This document shows, piece by piece, positions 33,864 to 41,811 of a stretch of 64,000 nt of DNA. Numbering within the stretch: the first letter of the stretch is position 1; every line of letters starts with the position of its first letter. Source of the DNA: a bacterium (GTDB taxonomy: Bacteria; Patescibacteriota; Saccharimonadia; Saccharimonadales; Saccharimonadaceae); assembly GCA_004561445.1 (NCBI GenBank), contig SFVX01000001.1, forward strand, positions 772,455 to 836,454, written 5' to 3'. The notes beneath the pieces are model-generated. The model did no database searches and was not told the DNA's origin. It saw nothing but the letters and a program-made list of their open reading frames with translations. A program made the position numbers and the translations under genes.

Positions 33864-34511
33864 TTAGCAAGTGAGATTATCAGGATTTCTGAGCGTGGCC
33901 TGCGAGATAGTATGACCGCTTCGACGATAAATATATGCACTATCGCTGAGCTTCTCTTGTGGTAATACAACAGTCCGGTTTACATCTTGTACAGCTTCGA
34001 TGATTCGTGCAGGCTGTACAAGAGAAAGCGGAAAAATGAGAATCTCGTGAATACTTGACGGTGCAATACAGAGGTCATCCTCTATCTGCGCCGCAAGATC
34101 CTCAAGATACGTCTCATACATAAGAATGGAAGCACCGAGTATACGTTCGGGATTTGTCCCAACATACATTGGGTAAGGCGCATCGCATGGAAGCGCGACT
34201 CCAGTAATCTCGGATATGGCATCTTCCATAAGCATGATTTTGTATCCGGCTTTCTTGCAGTTCTTATTGGCGGCATCCATGATCTCGTTGAGCTTAATGT
34301 CCAGCGAAACCATATCCACTGCATCAATGATCTTGTATTTCGGTCTATTTGGGTTGGAATAATCCATCAAGACAAATACAGTCGCCATATCTAGAAATTC
34401 AGCAGAGAACGCATCATCTTGCAGTGATTTAGGATCAAACAATGCGTATCTGACATTTTCAAGAACTACATCTTTGGTGTAGGTTCTATCATCGTTAAAA
34501 TCTAACGTCAT
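33864..34511 (-). CDS. DUF5688-like hypothetical protein
   Basis: A 215-residue soluble protein behind AAAGGGGG. It has KDVVLENVRYALFDP near the start, a DMATVFVLMDY strand, GASILMYETYLEDLA near residue 125 and SIHEILIFPLSL near 155. This order resembles the DUF5688 proteins of Lachnospiraceae and related Clostridia, though the match is from memory. These are found in element regions and have no assigned role. It is part of the long minus-strand run from 36.1 to 28.9 kb. Confidence 0.5.
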   Translation of the reverse strand: MTLDFNDDRTYTKDVVLENVRYALFDPKSLQDDAFSAEFLDMATVFVLMDYSNPNRPKYKIIDAVDMVSLDIKLNEIMDAANKNCKKAGYKIMLMEDAISEITGVALPCDAPYPMYVGTNPERILGASILMYETYLEDLAAQIEDDLCIAPSSIHEILIFPLSLVQPARIIEAVQDVNRTVVLPQEKLSDSAYIYRRSGHTISQATLRNPDNLTC

Positions 34512-34540
34512 AGAAATATCCCCCTTTCTACGCTTTTCGG

Positions 34541-34750
34541 CTACATTTCGCCGTCATCATTTTCAAGCCCCGGTGCGGTGCCTGTCATGATGAAGTTACA
34601 GTACTCTTTCCGGTTATCCATCAGGTAAACAACCAGTTCATAGTATCCTTCGCGGTTTGCGATATACTGAACTGCGTTTACGTCAAACATATTGGTTTCT
34701 CCGGTATCCCGGACAGCCAGAATCTGTTCCTTAATGGTTTGTGTCATCAT
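34541..34750 (-). CDS. DUF5049-like small protein
   Basis: The start at 34750 gives AGGAGG an 8-nt spacing; an ATG two codons earlier is too close. The 69-residue product reads IKEQILAVRDTGETNMFD, then QYIANREGYYELVVYL and YCNFIMTG, matching the pattern of DUF5049 proteins common in clostridial mobile elements. Its function is unknown. Confidence 0.65.
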   Translation of the reverse strand: MMTQTIKEQILAVRDTGETNMFDVNAVQYIANREGYYELVVYLMDNRKEYCNFIMTGTAPGLENDDGEM

Positions 34751-35138
34751 TGTCATTTCCTCCTATCTCAAAGAATTGGATTTGCGCAGTTGCTCCTGCT
34801 GGTTACGGTTTTCTCTCAGAACGGTCTGAGACTACGATGTTAAGGTGCGTCCGATGTGATTTCGGATTTACGAGCGTGATATATCCACTAATCTCAACCT
34901 CCTTTCGGCGTGGCTATATACCTTTAATGTGCTGTCGTTTATTCTTTGGAAAGCGGCGAGGATGGATAGCCAAACGACCTGAGCTATCTCCCCTTAATGC
35001 CGTAGTTGCTACGACATACCGTTTTCCTCAAAGCTAAAATGTAATATGTGATTCATAAATTTCCTTTATTAATGTGTTGTTATTTCCGAAGGCCTGAAGT
35101 ATGCAAGCCGGAGACAAACGTCTCAATTCGCGAAAACC
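34751..35138. other. Gap with one possible micro-ORF and a repeat
   Basis: No standard gene is seen. On the minus strand an ideal AAGGAGG lies 5 nt before an ATT at 34892 that opens a 29-codon frame ending at 34803 (GYITLVNPKSHRTHLNIVV core). The repeat AGGCCTGAAGTATGCAAG is at 35090-35107. Confidence 0.35.
35091..35107 (+). repeat. GGCCTGAAGTATGCAAG repeat, copy 1
   Basis: Forms an inverted pair with 35439-35455, enclosing the 76-aa gene. Confidence 0.6.
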
Positions 35139-35369
35139 TTATTTCACTTTCGACTCTTTCTCTTTACTATCTTGAAGTTCAATAATGCTTTTATAGCAAC
35201 ACTCCAGCTTGTCAATAAGCTCACGGAGCTGTTCTGCTGTGCCGATCAGCGAGATGTCGTAACTATGCATATCGATAACTGCTTGGTTAAAGTGTTCGCA
35301 AGCGTGCTCCAGCTCGCTAACGGCTTCGTTATGTGCGTCATATAGACTGACGAGTGTGTGATAATCCAT
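35139..35369 (-). CDS. Small helical element protein, 76 aa
   Basis: Starts behind AAAGGATC. The product is wholly helical (DAHNEAVSELEHACEHFNQAVID and AEQLRELIDKLECCYKSIIELQ), most likely a coiled-coil dimer. The 5' flank (TTTAACGAAAGGA) is shared with the gene starting at 36120. The gene is bracketed by an inverted pair of the GGCCTG...GCAAG repeat. No function is known. Confidence 0.5.
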   Translation of the reverse strand: MDYHTLVSLYDAHNEAVSELEHACEHFNQAVIDMHSYDISLIGTAEQLRELIDKLECCYKSIIELQDSKEKESKVK

Positions 35370-35438
35370 ATTGATCCTTTCGTTAAAGTTAATAGTCTAA
35401 AATAGACAGGTTTTCGTTTATTGATTATGTTTGTCCGA

Positions 35439-35455
35439 CTTGCATGCTTCAGGCC
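35439..35455 (-). repeat. GGCCTGAAG repeat, copy 2 (inverted)
   Basis: Reverse complement of copy 1 with one change (GGCCTGAAGCATGCAAG). Confidence 0.6.
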
Positions 35456-35575
35456 TCCGGCGATTTTTATGAATGTTCTACTATGAGCTAGTTCATTTTG
35501 GGGGTGTATAAAGTACTTAGTCGGAAACGCCAACTAATCCGTTCTTGAATTCAAGCGTGATAACTTTTTGCCAAA

Positions 35576-35592
35576 GGCCTGGGGTATGCAAG
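35576..35592 (+). repeat. GGCCTG repeat, copy 3
   Basis: GGCCTGGGGTATGCAAG. Forms an inverted pair with 36189-36205, enclosing two small genes. Confidence 0.6.
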
Positions 35593-35668
35593 CCGAGAAC
35601 ATCTTTTGCTTTGACTGCAAAAGGCTCTGATTGTTTGTTTTTGCTGTGTTTGTTTTAAAAGGTACTTG

Positions 35669-35857
35669 CTACATACAAAGCTGCATAAATTCTTGAATGA
35701 AACAGGCTAAGTCTTCTTTAATAGGGCGAGCATCCATATTGAGCACTTCTGCATCTTCCAATATTCTCTTGGATTGGATGTAGCAGATGGCAAGGCATTC
35801 TGAAATAGCGTTATATTTGCTCTTAATTTCTTCTTCGGAGAGAGTTTTTCGCGTCAT
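35669..35857 (-). CDS. Small helical element protein, 62 aa
   Basis: Its ATG overlaps the stop of the next upstream gene (ATGA), so translation is coupled. The product is helical (SEEEIKSKYNAISECLAICYIQSK and DLACFIQEFMQL). No family is recognised. It lies within the second pair of inverted GGCCTG repeats. Confidence 0.5.
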   Translation of the reverse strand: MTRKTLSEEEIKSKYNAISECLAICYIQSKRILEDAEVLNMDARPIKEDLACFIQEFMQLCM

Positions 35858-36120
35858 TCTTCATCCGCTCCGTATTCGCCGCTATTCAGATCTTTCTCAT
35901 CGAGAATCAAGACATAAATGAGATCCACGACGTATGGACGGATGGTTCTTTTGATTTCAGCGATATCCTCTTTAGAATCCGCTAAGAGCGTCCTGAGCGA
36001 ACAGATTGCCTTATAGTCAAACTCCAAACAATTCGTGATGTTTCGGAGCAGTCTCTTGTAGTCGCCCTTAAATTCCGCTAAGCCTTTTTCAATCTCTTCC
36101 TGGCTTGGTCTTTGTATCAT
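35854..36120 (-). CDS. Small helical element protein, 88 aa
   Basis: The start at 36120 is behind AAAGGAAT. The product is an 88-residue, mostly helical and charged protein (IEKGLAEFKGDYKRLLRNIT and KEDIAEIKRTIRPYVVDLIYVL) ending in an acidic EKDLNSGEYGADEE tail. It is coupled to the 62-aa gene. The promoter side shares the TTTAACGAAAGGA flank with the 76-aa gene. No function is recognised. Confidence 0.5.
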   Translation of the reverse strand: MIQRPSQEEIEKGLAEFKGDYKRLLRNITNCLEFDYKAICSLRTLLADSKEDIAEIKRTIRPYVVDLIYVLILDEKDLNSGEYGADEE

Positions 36121-36188
36121 GTAATTCCTTTCGTTAAATTTAGTAAAAACAGTCATCTGGCCTTTTTCGTCTCAGCGAGATGCCTCGA

Positions 36189-36205
36189 CTTGCATGCCGC
36201 AGGCC
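36189..36205 (-). repeat. GGCCTG repeat, copy 4 (inverted)
   Basis: GGCCTGCGGCATGCAAG on the minus strand, partner of copy 3. Confidence 0.6.
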
Positions 36206-36232
36206 TTTGACGTCTCTGCCAGAGGATAACCA

Positions 36233-37198
36233 CTAGCAGAGATCTTTTGCGTCAAAGCCTTGCCGGATCAGGCGCTCAAATTCATCTGCCGTAATGACAA
36301 TGAACAATTTGCCACCCTTCGGATACGCCTCTTGAATAGCTGCGCGGAGCCGATCTCTGCGCCCAGCGTCCAATACCAACCACACGACCACCGGGAATAC
36401 TCCGAATTGCTTCTGCTCCAATCCAGAACGATAGTAGTCGCGATAGCGATCACATTTGCCGATAACAGTTGATGGTGATTCTGTGCTTAAATCAATCTCA
36501 ATAAACCACCTGTCCTCGTAGCCATCGCTTTTCGTGGCTACGAACAGATCTGGCTTTAATGAGACGATTTTGCCGTGCTGGGTATATGGTCGCCAGCAAT
36601 CCGGTTCCCAGTCAGCGGTAAGTAATGTCAGTCCCGGAGTTCTGCGACAAATCTCTACAAGCTGAACATAACATTCTGATACAGCCAGAGAGTGCCGTAG
36701 AAACATGCGTGAGGGTTCTAAATAGCGTCTTCGCGAATATTGCTCAGAACTTCCTATTGCCAGGAAACGCTCTCCAGCTTCTGTGAGATGCCAGATCAGA
36801 GAGCCTGATCCGGCACGAGTGCCACCAATCCTTCGCTCGAGCGTATTGACAAGACCATAATCTTTCAGCTTACGAAGCTCTCTGGCGGCGGCTCGCCTAG
36901 CAGCCTTCTGCGTAGATGCATTGATTATATGTAGACGCTGGATCTGCCCGGTAAGCAGAAACTTGCACTTTTTTAGAGATGCAAGAATCTCTCGGTCGCG
37001 TGTTGATAGCTCCTCGTTGTATTTTTCCAGTTGGTTTCTTCCGACTCTAATTCCTATGGGTATCACCTCCTCCCCGGGATAATAGGCTACCGCTAGATGG
37101 CGGTAGGGGTCGCTTCCCTTAAATGGTTTTCGTGCCGTAACGTCGGGGAAAACTTCGCTACGTTCATCGCTGCGAAAAGTCGGGCGGTTCGTCTTCAT
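36233..37198 (-). CDS. Replication-relaxation family protein
   Basis: A 321-residue protein with a winged-helix N-terminal part: LSTRDREILASLKKCKFLLTGQIQRL and ARRAAARELRKLKDYGLVNTLERR are the typical opening of Replic_Relax proteins. The C-terminal half resembles a nuclease-like fold (ADWEPDCWRPY, then LKPDLFVATKSDGYEDRWFIEIDLST), where E-x-D is a possible metal site. The ATG overlaps the stop of the VirD4-like gene (ATGA). Such proteins accompany conjugative ATPases on actinobacterial and clostridial elements and are thought to act in plasmid or element replication or transfer. Confidence 0.75.
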   Translation of the reverse strand: MKTNRPTFRSDERSEVFPDVTARKPFKGSDPYRHLAVAYYPGEEVIPIGIRVGRNQLEKYNEELSTRDREILASLKKCKFLLTGQIQRLHIINASTQKAARRAAARELRKLKDYGLVNTLERRIGGTRAGSGSLIWHLTEAGERFLAIGSSEQYSRRRYLEPSRMFLRHSLAVSECYVQLVEICRRTPGLTLLTADWEPDCWRPYTQHGKIVSLKPDLFVATKSDGYEDRWFIEIDLSTESPSTVIGKCDRYRDYYRSGLEQKQFGVFPVVVWLVLDAGRRDRLRAAIQEAYPKGGKLFIVITADEFERLIRQGFDAKDLC

Positions 37199-39351
37199 AA
37201 TTTCCTCCGACCGATGGCAGAATCATCAAGATCTGGACCGATCAGGCTCGGGGCTTCCTCAAATAGTTTGAGATATTCTGCCTCAACCTCACCGCTGGAA
37301 CGACCATAGCGAGTTTGACTTCGTGCCTTAATTTCTGCCGCAGTATGGAGTGCCGGTGGAGCGGGGATTGTCTTGCCCTGTATCCAGCCAGTCTGTCTAC
37401 CACCCGACATAAAATTTGTATAGATTTGATATCTTGGCAAGAGCATGAAATCCAACGCTTCCAATCCAGGAGCCATCGTGGCAATTTCTCTGGCATCACT
37501 GGCATTAAGCCCGAAGATGATTTTGTTCCTTGCATTAGCATCGATACCGGCACGAATCTCGTAGGGGAGCTGTGCGCGATATTGATGCGCCATTGTAATT
37601 CCCACGCCCAGACCTCTGGCCTGCGCTAGGGCATCGGATAAATCTGTAGGCAAGGTTAGGTAGTCTTGCAGCTCGTCGATATACAGGGAGACCAAATGGC
37701 GGCGTTCCGGCGCGACGTTCGCCCGAGAAAGGGCTAACGTCCAGGTAAGGCCTACCACTAGGCTACCCAGCAGTCTGGCGCTTTCTGCGCCTACTGTGCC
37801 GCGATTCAAGGGGACAAGGACAATCTTACGTTGGGAGAATAAATCTGTTAGCTGAAACTTGGGATGGCTCTGTCCTAAGATGCCTCGTAGTCCCGGTCGA
37901 AACAGGAACTGACGCATTTTGTTAAGTACTGGTGCAACCCATTGCTCGCGTTCGGCAGGGCGAAGGTTATCAAAAGTATCCCAAAACGGTTTGAGCGTAA
38001 TTTTGTCCTTTACGTCTTTCGTGATCTTATGACGGAAGTTCTCATCTGTCAGAAGCGGCGGCAACCATAGTAAGGATGCGCCATCCGTGTCTACCAGTGT
38101 GAGCAATGCTGCACTTAATACATCCTGACTGCGAACACCCCAGCTATCCGAAAAGATCTCCTTAAAGACTGCCAGGATGGCGTCGGCGATGAGGGTAGGA
38201 TTGCCCGGCAAAGCCAAGGGATTGAAACCTACAGGGTTATCGTCGGAAGGGTCAATTACGACCACATCGTCTGCTCTTGAGGCCGGTACACGTTCGAGGA
38301 TGCTCGTAACCAGATCTGCCTTCGGGTCAATCACTAACACGCTGCGCCCAGCATTGATATCCGCGAGAATCATGGCCTGCATCACAGTAGTCTTGCCGGC
38401 GCCGGTAGGACCTAGGATGATTGTCGGCCTTAAACTATCGTCCGGAGAGATACTGAGCTTCTGACTGTTTGCTGGGTTTAAGGTTGTTCCAAACGAACGG
38501 TCATTAAACCGGTTTGTCGGTTCCCTATACCACGTCGGTGGGTACATTGCTCGAGGATGGACGCCAGACATTCCTGGTAGTTCCTCATCGCCAGATGGTA
38601 GCATTAGAAATCCCGCAAGTTCTTTAACGGATAACCTCAGCGGAAAATGCCATGGCACATGGACAGTATTCAGCTTCGCGGGTTTATCAAATTCATCATA
38701 GATTCTGACGCCAGCCGCTTCCAGAGTGCGTAATGCGCTCAGGACGCAGTTAATACGATATTTTGCACTTGCACCAGAAACGCCGATGCGAACAATAGCT
38801 TGAAAGGTATGTTGCTCTGCTTTCTCCTTGATGGATTTTCGAGTTTCGGTGGAGGCCTGAGATACATTTCCAAGCACTGCCTGTAGCCATCCGGCATTTG
38901 GATCGGGAAGGTTCTTCGGAATTGTGCTCGGTGGATAAGCCGCGCCGAGAATGATCTGTAAAACCGCTTCTTCGCCACGGGCTGTGGCAGCCATAGCCGC
39001 CAGCCCTGCTCGAATCGTAGATTCCGTGATATCTGTACGAAGCGATAAGCTCGGATGAGATACTTTTATTTGCCTTACCGTATCAACTGCCTTGCGGTTA
39101 TGTTCGTCAACCGGATAGAATTCAATCTCTCCATGTACTTGGAGCGCTTCGGTGATTTTGCGGATACTTGCCGAGTCCGCTCCAAGAAGATGCCTAACAA
39201 ATCCATCTCTTGCACGGATTTCCCAGATGATTGCTCCACGGGAGGATACGGTAGCCAGGTGTGCCAGCATCTCATGAACCTGTTCCAGTTTGAATGAGCG
39301 CCGCCAGACGAACTCCTTCCAGCATATGGTTTCTATTTGATGCCTGGTCAT
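37195..39351 (-). CDS. VirD4/TraG-like type IV coupling ATPase
   Basis: The start at 39351 follows GGAGGGCGAGCT; the longer frame lacks a signal. In the 718-residue product Walker A (LGPTGAGKTTVM) is at ~314-321, followed by VLVIDPKADLV. Walker B is LYIDELQDYL near 580, and the TraM-recognition-like region ARGLGVGITMAHQYRAQLP follows. No N-terminal membrane helix is visible, which is unlike true VirD4. The ~310-residue N-terminal domain is predicted soluble. These ATPases move DNA to a secretion channel or along a chromosome. The gene is coupled to the replication-relaxation gene. No relaxase or other T4SS gene is seen nearby. Confidence 0.8.
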   Translation of the reverse strand: MTRHQIETICWKEFVWRRSFKLEQVHEMLAHLATVSSRGAIIWEIRARDGFVRHLLGADSASIRKITEALQVHGEIEFYPVDEHNRKAVDTVRQIKVSHPSLSLRTDITESTIRAGLAAMAATARGEEAVLQIILGAAYPPSTIPKNLPDPNAGWLQAVLGNVSQASTETRKSIKEKAEQHTFQAIVRIGVSGASAKYRINCVLSALRTLEAAGVRIYDEFDKPAKLNTVHVPWHFPLRLSVKELAGFLMLPSGDEELPGMSGVHPRAMYPPTWYREPTNRFNDRSFGTTLNPANSQKLSISPDDSLRPTIILGPTGAGKTTVMQAMILADINAGRSVLVIDPKADLVTSILERVPASRADDVVVIDPSDDNPVGFNPLALPGNPTLIADAILAVFKEIFSDSWGVRSQDVLSAALLTLVDTDGASLLWLPPLLTDENFRHKITKDVKDKITLKPFWDTFDNLRPAEREQWVAPVLNKMRQFLFRPGLRGILGQSHPKFQLTDLFSQRKIVLVPLNRGTVGAESARLLGSLVVGLTWTLALSRANVAPERRHLVSLYIDELQDYLTLPTDLSDALAQARGLGVGITMAHQYRAQLPYEIRAGIDANARNKIIFGLNASDAREIATMAPGLEALDFMLLPRYQIYTNFMSGGRQTGWIQGKTIPAPPALHTAAEIKARSQTRYGRSSGEVEAEYLKLFEEAPSLIGPDLDDSAIGRRKL

Positions 39352-39367
39352 AGCTCGCCCTCCTTTC

Positions 39368-39562
39368 TTACCATTGTCCTCCATGACGGTTCTTCCATAC
39401 ACGAAAAGCGACATAAATTCCAATGCCAATGGTGGCGAGGAGTACGAGCACCCACCAGATTTCCATGATGATACATACAGTCCAGCGGAGTACAATCGCA
39501 GCAATGAAGAGAGCAAATGCCCATTTGAGAATTCTGGCAATAAGGCTTTCTGGTGAATTCAT
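39368..39562 (-). CDS. Small membrane protein, 64 aa
   Basis: The product is nearly all hydrophobic: IARILKWAFALFIAAIVLRW and MEIWWVLVLLATIGIGIYVAF make two membrane helices, followed by a short basic end. A GAGGAGG stands 11 nt upstream. An overlapping frame with better spacing encodes a non-hydrophobic, unlikely product. It may give the soluble VirD4-like ATPase downstream its membrane anchor, since that protein lacks helices of its own; this is a guess from position. Confidence 0.55.
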   Translation of the reverse strand: MNSPESLIARILKWAFALFIAAIVLRWTVCIIMEIWWVLVLLATIGIGIYVAFRVWKNRHGGQW

Positions 39563-39568
39563 ACATGA

Positions 39569-40132
39569 TCAGACCTCCTCACGTTCTTTTGCTTTATCGC
39601 TGTATTCCGGTACGGGGTAGCCGGGAATCATAACATCGGATGCAATTTCGTTGCCCCATGCATCCCAGTTTGGCTGTGGTCTTCTGGCAAACAGTTCCAA
39701 ATATGGTCCGGGAGATACACGCTCAATAATGGGGTACATTTCCTCCGGCTTATGGGAATGATCCTGAAGTGGCGCAAAGAGCCAGTTTGGCTGAGCTTTA
39801 AACTTCACAGGAGCTTTTCCACGTGTTCCGAACAGAATCGTCTCACTTGCATTTCTCAGATAATTTCCTAACCCGAGACGAGGCTTAATCCAGACAAAGG
39901 GGTCTCGATATGTAAACCCCCAGGCTTTCATGACATCCAGACCCTCTTGGAGCAATCCGTTTGGAATCCACAGCCATAGATGTGCATTTTCTTCCGCTAG
40001 ATCGGCGACGGGCATATTTTTAATATCTTCTAAAGACATGAGTTGATAATGCATGACAGCTCCTCGCTTCCCTTTTTGATTAATACTCCAAGGCGGATCG
40101 GCAAGGATGGTGGAATATTTTTTCGTAGACAT
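39569..40132 (-). CDS. MT-A70 family adenine methyltransferase
   Basis: The start at 40132 is behind AAAGGA; the frame extends upstream without support. Residues 12-15 are the catalytic DPPW, within STILADPPWSINQKG. HLWLWIPNGLL, FVWIKPRLGLGNYLRNASE and SPGPYLELFARRPQPNWDAWGNE complete the MT-A70 pattern. At 187 aa it is a compact bacterial or phage-like member, likely a DNA m6A methylase that protects or marks the element. It is in the middle of the AAA+/VirD4-like gene string. Confidence 0.85.
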   Translation of the reverse strand: MSTKKYSTILADPPWSINQKGKRGAVMHYQLMSLEDIKNMPVADLAEENAHLWLWIPNGLLQEGLDVMKAWGFTYRDPFVWIKPRLGLGNYLRNASETILFGTRGKAPVKFKAQPNWLFAPLQDHSHKPEEMYPIIERVSPGPYLELFARRPQPNWDAWGNEIASDVMIPGYPVPEYSDKAKEREEV

Positions 40133-40377
40133 GATAGTTTTCCTTTCCGGGCGGTCACAGCGACCGCCCAATCGATTTGTTAATGTGCCAGGCTTTGTCG
40201 GCCTTTGCAGTGAGTAAACCACAAAAGCAGGTTGACAAAAAGTCAATTTTGTTTTCACTTTTATAGCGATGCGACACCCGCTAACAGAGGTAAAAGTTCA
40301 TTTTGCGGCATACAAAAAACGATGTTGTAATATTTGCACAGGTGCTTGAAATATGTTGTTTTAAGGCATTGTTGCCT
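40133..40377. other. Gap between AAA+ and methylase genes
   Basis: There is no ORF. A small stem AGGCA/TGCCT with TTAAAA after it lies near 40361-40380, just past the AAA+ stop, and may be a weak terminator. An AT-rich stretch near 40230-40320 could hold a promoter for the methylase. Confidence 0.3.
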
Positions 40378-41811
40378 CTACTCTGCAGGAATCATCTGCG
40401 GTTCATCCAGAGTGCCCTCAAGCCGATATGTTTGGTTTTCTATGACTTCTGTCCTTGCAAATACAGGAGCTAAGTAACCTTCAATAACCGACTTAAAGGA
40501 ACGCACCGTCAGGCTATCTCCAGACATAGCTGCATCAATAAGGCCTTGCATGATACCAGGCGAAACGTAGGAGATGGCGTAAGAATACTCGAATCCCATC
40601 TCAACAACTTGTTTTGCCAGAATGCGAATTTGGGCTTCGGCAGAAAGCGGCTTGAAGTTGACGAAGCATTGGAATCTGGAAGCAATCTCCCGAAGTACCC
40701 CGACACTAACAAAAGCCCTTCGTGCCGCCTCATTCTCCCGATAGATACGCATAGGCAAGGATTCGTCTGATATAGAAGATGCCTGTTCATCCCGGTAGCT
40801 AACACTTACTTCATTTTCCTCCAGATGAATATCCTCAACGTCATCCGATACAGTAAAGCCAATCCTACGTTTAGCGGGCTGACTGGAGCTGAGATCATAA
40901 TTGGAAGTAAAGAAGAAAATGCAATGTTTAAAGTCGAACTCCCTTGAACCATCGCTGAGTGCTTTTCGGGATGCGCAACGGCCTTCGTCCAAAATGGCCA
41001 TAAAGGTTTTCAAAACCTCTGGATGCGCCTTATCCAGCTCATCAAAGATAAATATCGTGTAGGGATTCCTCTCGACCACTTCAAAAACAGCTTCGTCCTC
41101 GTAACCGACATATCCGGCAGGAGCACCAATCAGACGGTAGACCGAAAAAGCTTCGGTAAAGTTATTGAGATCTGTCCATGACACGGCATATTCCTGCCCG
41201 CAGTCTTGGGAGAGAATCTTCGCCAGCGCTTTTGCAGTTTCGGATTTACCGACACCTGGTGGCCCGGATGCCAGGATGGAGACAGGCTTTGTGGGATTCT
41301 TCTTGGCAAGGTGCTGTGCGACTACATAGGCGATAGCTTCGGTGGAATCATCTTGACCTATAACCATCTTTTGCAGACGTTCTTTTAAATGCTCAAAGCT
41401 CGGTGTCTTTAACTCTGACGCCTCCGGCACAGATATTTCATCCCAGTTGGTCAAAGTATCAGGAGTGGTATTACTGATTGTAGATTTTGTGCCTTCTTCG
41501 GATAAGCTACGGAGAGCTTGTTCGGCATCCTGCCAGGAAGAAAAAGAGACTGCGCCAGTATCTGCAAGTATCCCCATAACGGAATTACCGCCGTCGTATC
41601 TAAAGTGAGGATTTACCCGAAAGATATATTTATCAGCCGCCTTGATGAAGCTCAGACAAATTTCTCGGGGATTACAGTTTTCAGGAAACAGGCACTCATA
41701 ATCGTAGGACTGATGCTGCGGGTCTGAGCCGGTCATATCTACATAGCTTTTGAGCTGGAGCATCCCTTCATGGGATACTCCGCTAAGTACAGATAAGTTT
41801 ATTCTTTCCAT
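40378..41811 (-). CDS. Clp-type AAA+ ATPase
   Basis: The start at 41811 sits 8 nt after GGAGG and within the last codons of the JAB-E1 gene. In the 477-residue product the first ~130 residues are a unique domain. Then IGQDDSTEAIAYVVAQ, Walker A GPPGVGKSE (~183-190), APAGYVGYEDEAVFEVVERNPY and Walker B IFIFDELDKAHPEV (~254-266) match the ClpA/ClpB D2 module. TSNYD supplies sensor 1. It has a helical C-terminus but no recognised ClpP-binding loop. It may unfold or remodel the substrates handled by the JAB-E1 protein. Confidence 0.8.
   Translation of the reverse strand: MERINLSVLSGVSHEGMLQLKSYVDMTGSDPQHQSYDYECLFPENCNPREICLSFIKAADKYIFRVNPHFRYDGGNSVMGILADTGAVSFSSWQDAEQALRSLSEEGTKSTISNTTPDTLTNWDEISVPEASELKTPSFEHLKERLQKMVIGQDDSTEAIAYVVAQHLAKKNPTKPVSILASGPPGVGKSETAKALAKILSQDCGQEYAVSWTDLNNFTEAFSVYRLIGAPAGYVGYEDEAVFEVVERNPYTIFIFDELDKAHPEVLKTFMAILDEGRCASRKALSDGSREFDFKHCIFFFTSNYDLSSSQPAKRRIGFTVSDDVEDIHLEENEVSVSYRDEQASSISDESLPMRIYRENEAARRAFVSVGVLREIASRFQCFVNFKPLSAEAQIRILAKQVVEMGFEYSYAISYVSPGIMQGLIDAAMSGDSLTVRSFKSVIEGYLAPVFARTEVIENQTYRLEGTLDEPQMIPAE

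Noticed and set aside
35091..36205. CRISPR array
   Set aside because: The four repeats alternate in orientation, are irregularly spaced and contain genes between them.
39348..39566. 72-aa frame overlapping the small membrane protein
   Set aside because: Its ribosome-binding-site spacing is slightly better, but the product is Cys/His-rich without order, while the other frame gives two clean membrane helices.
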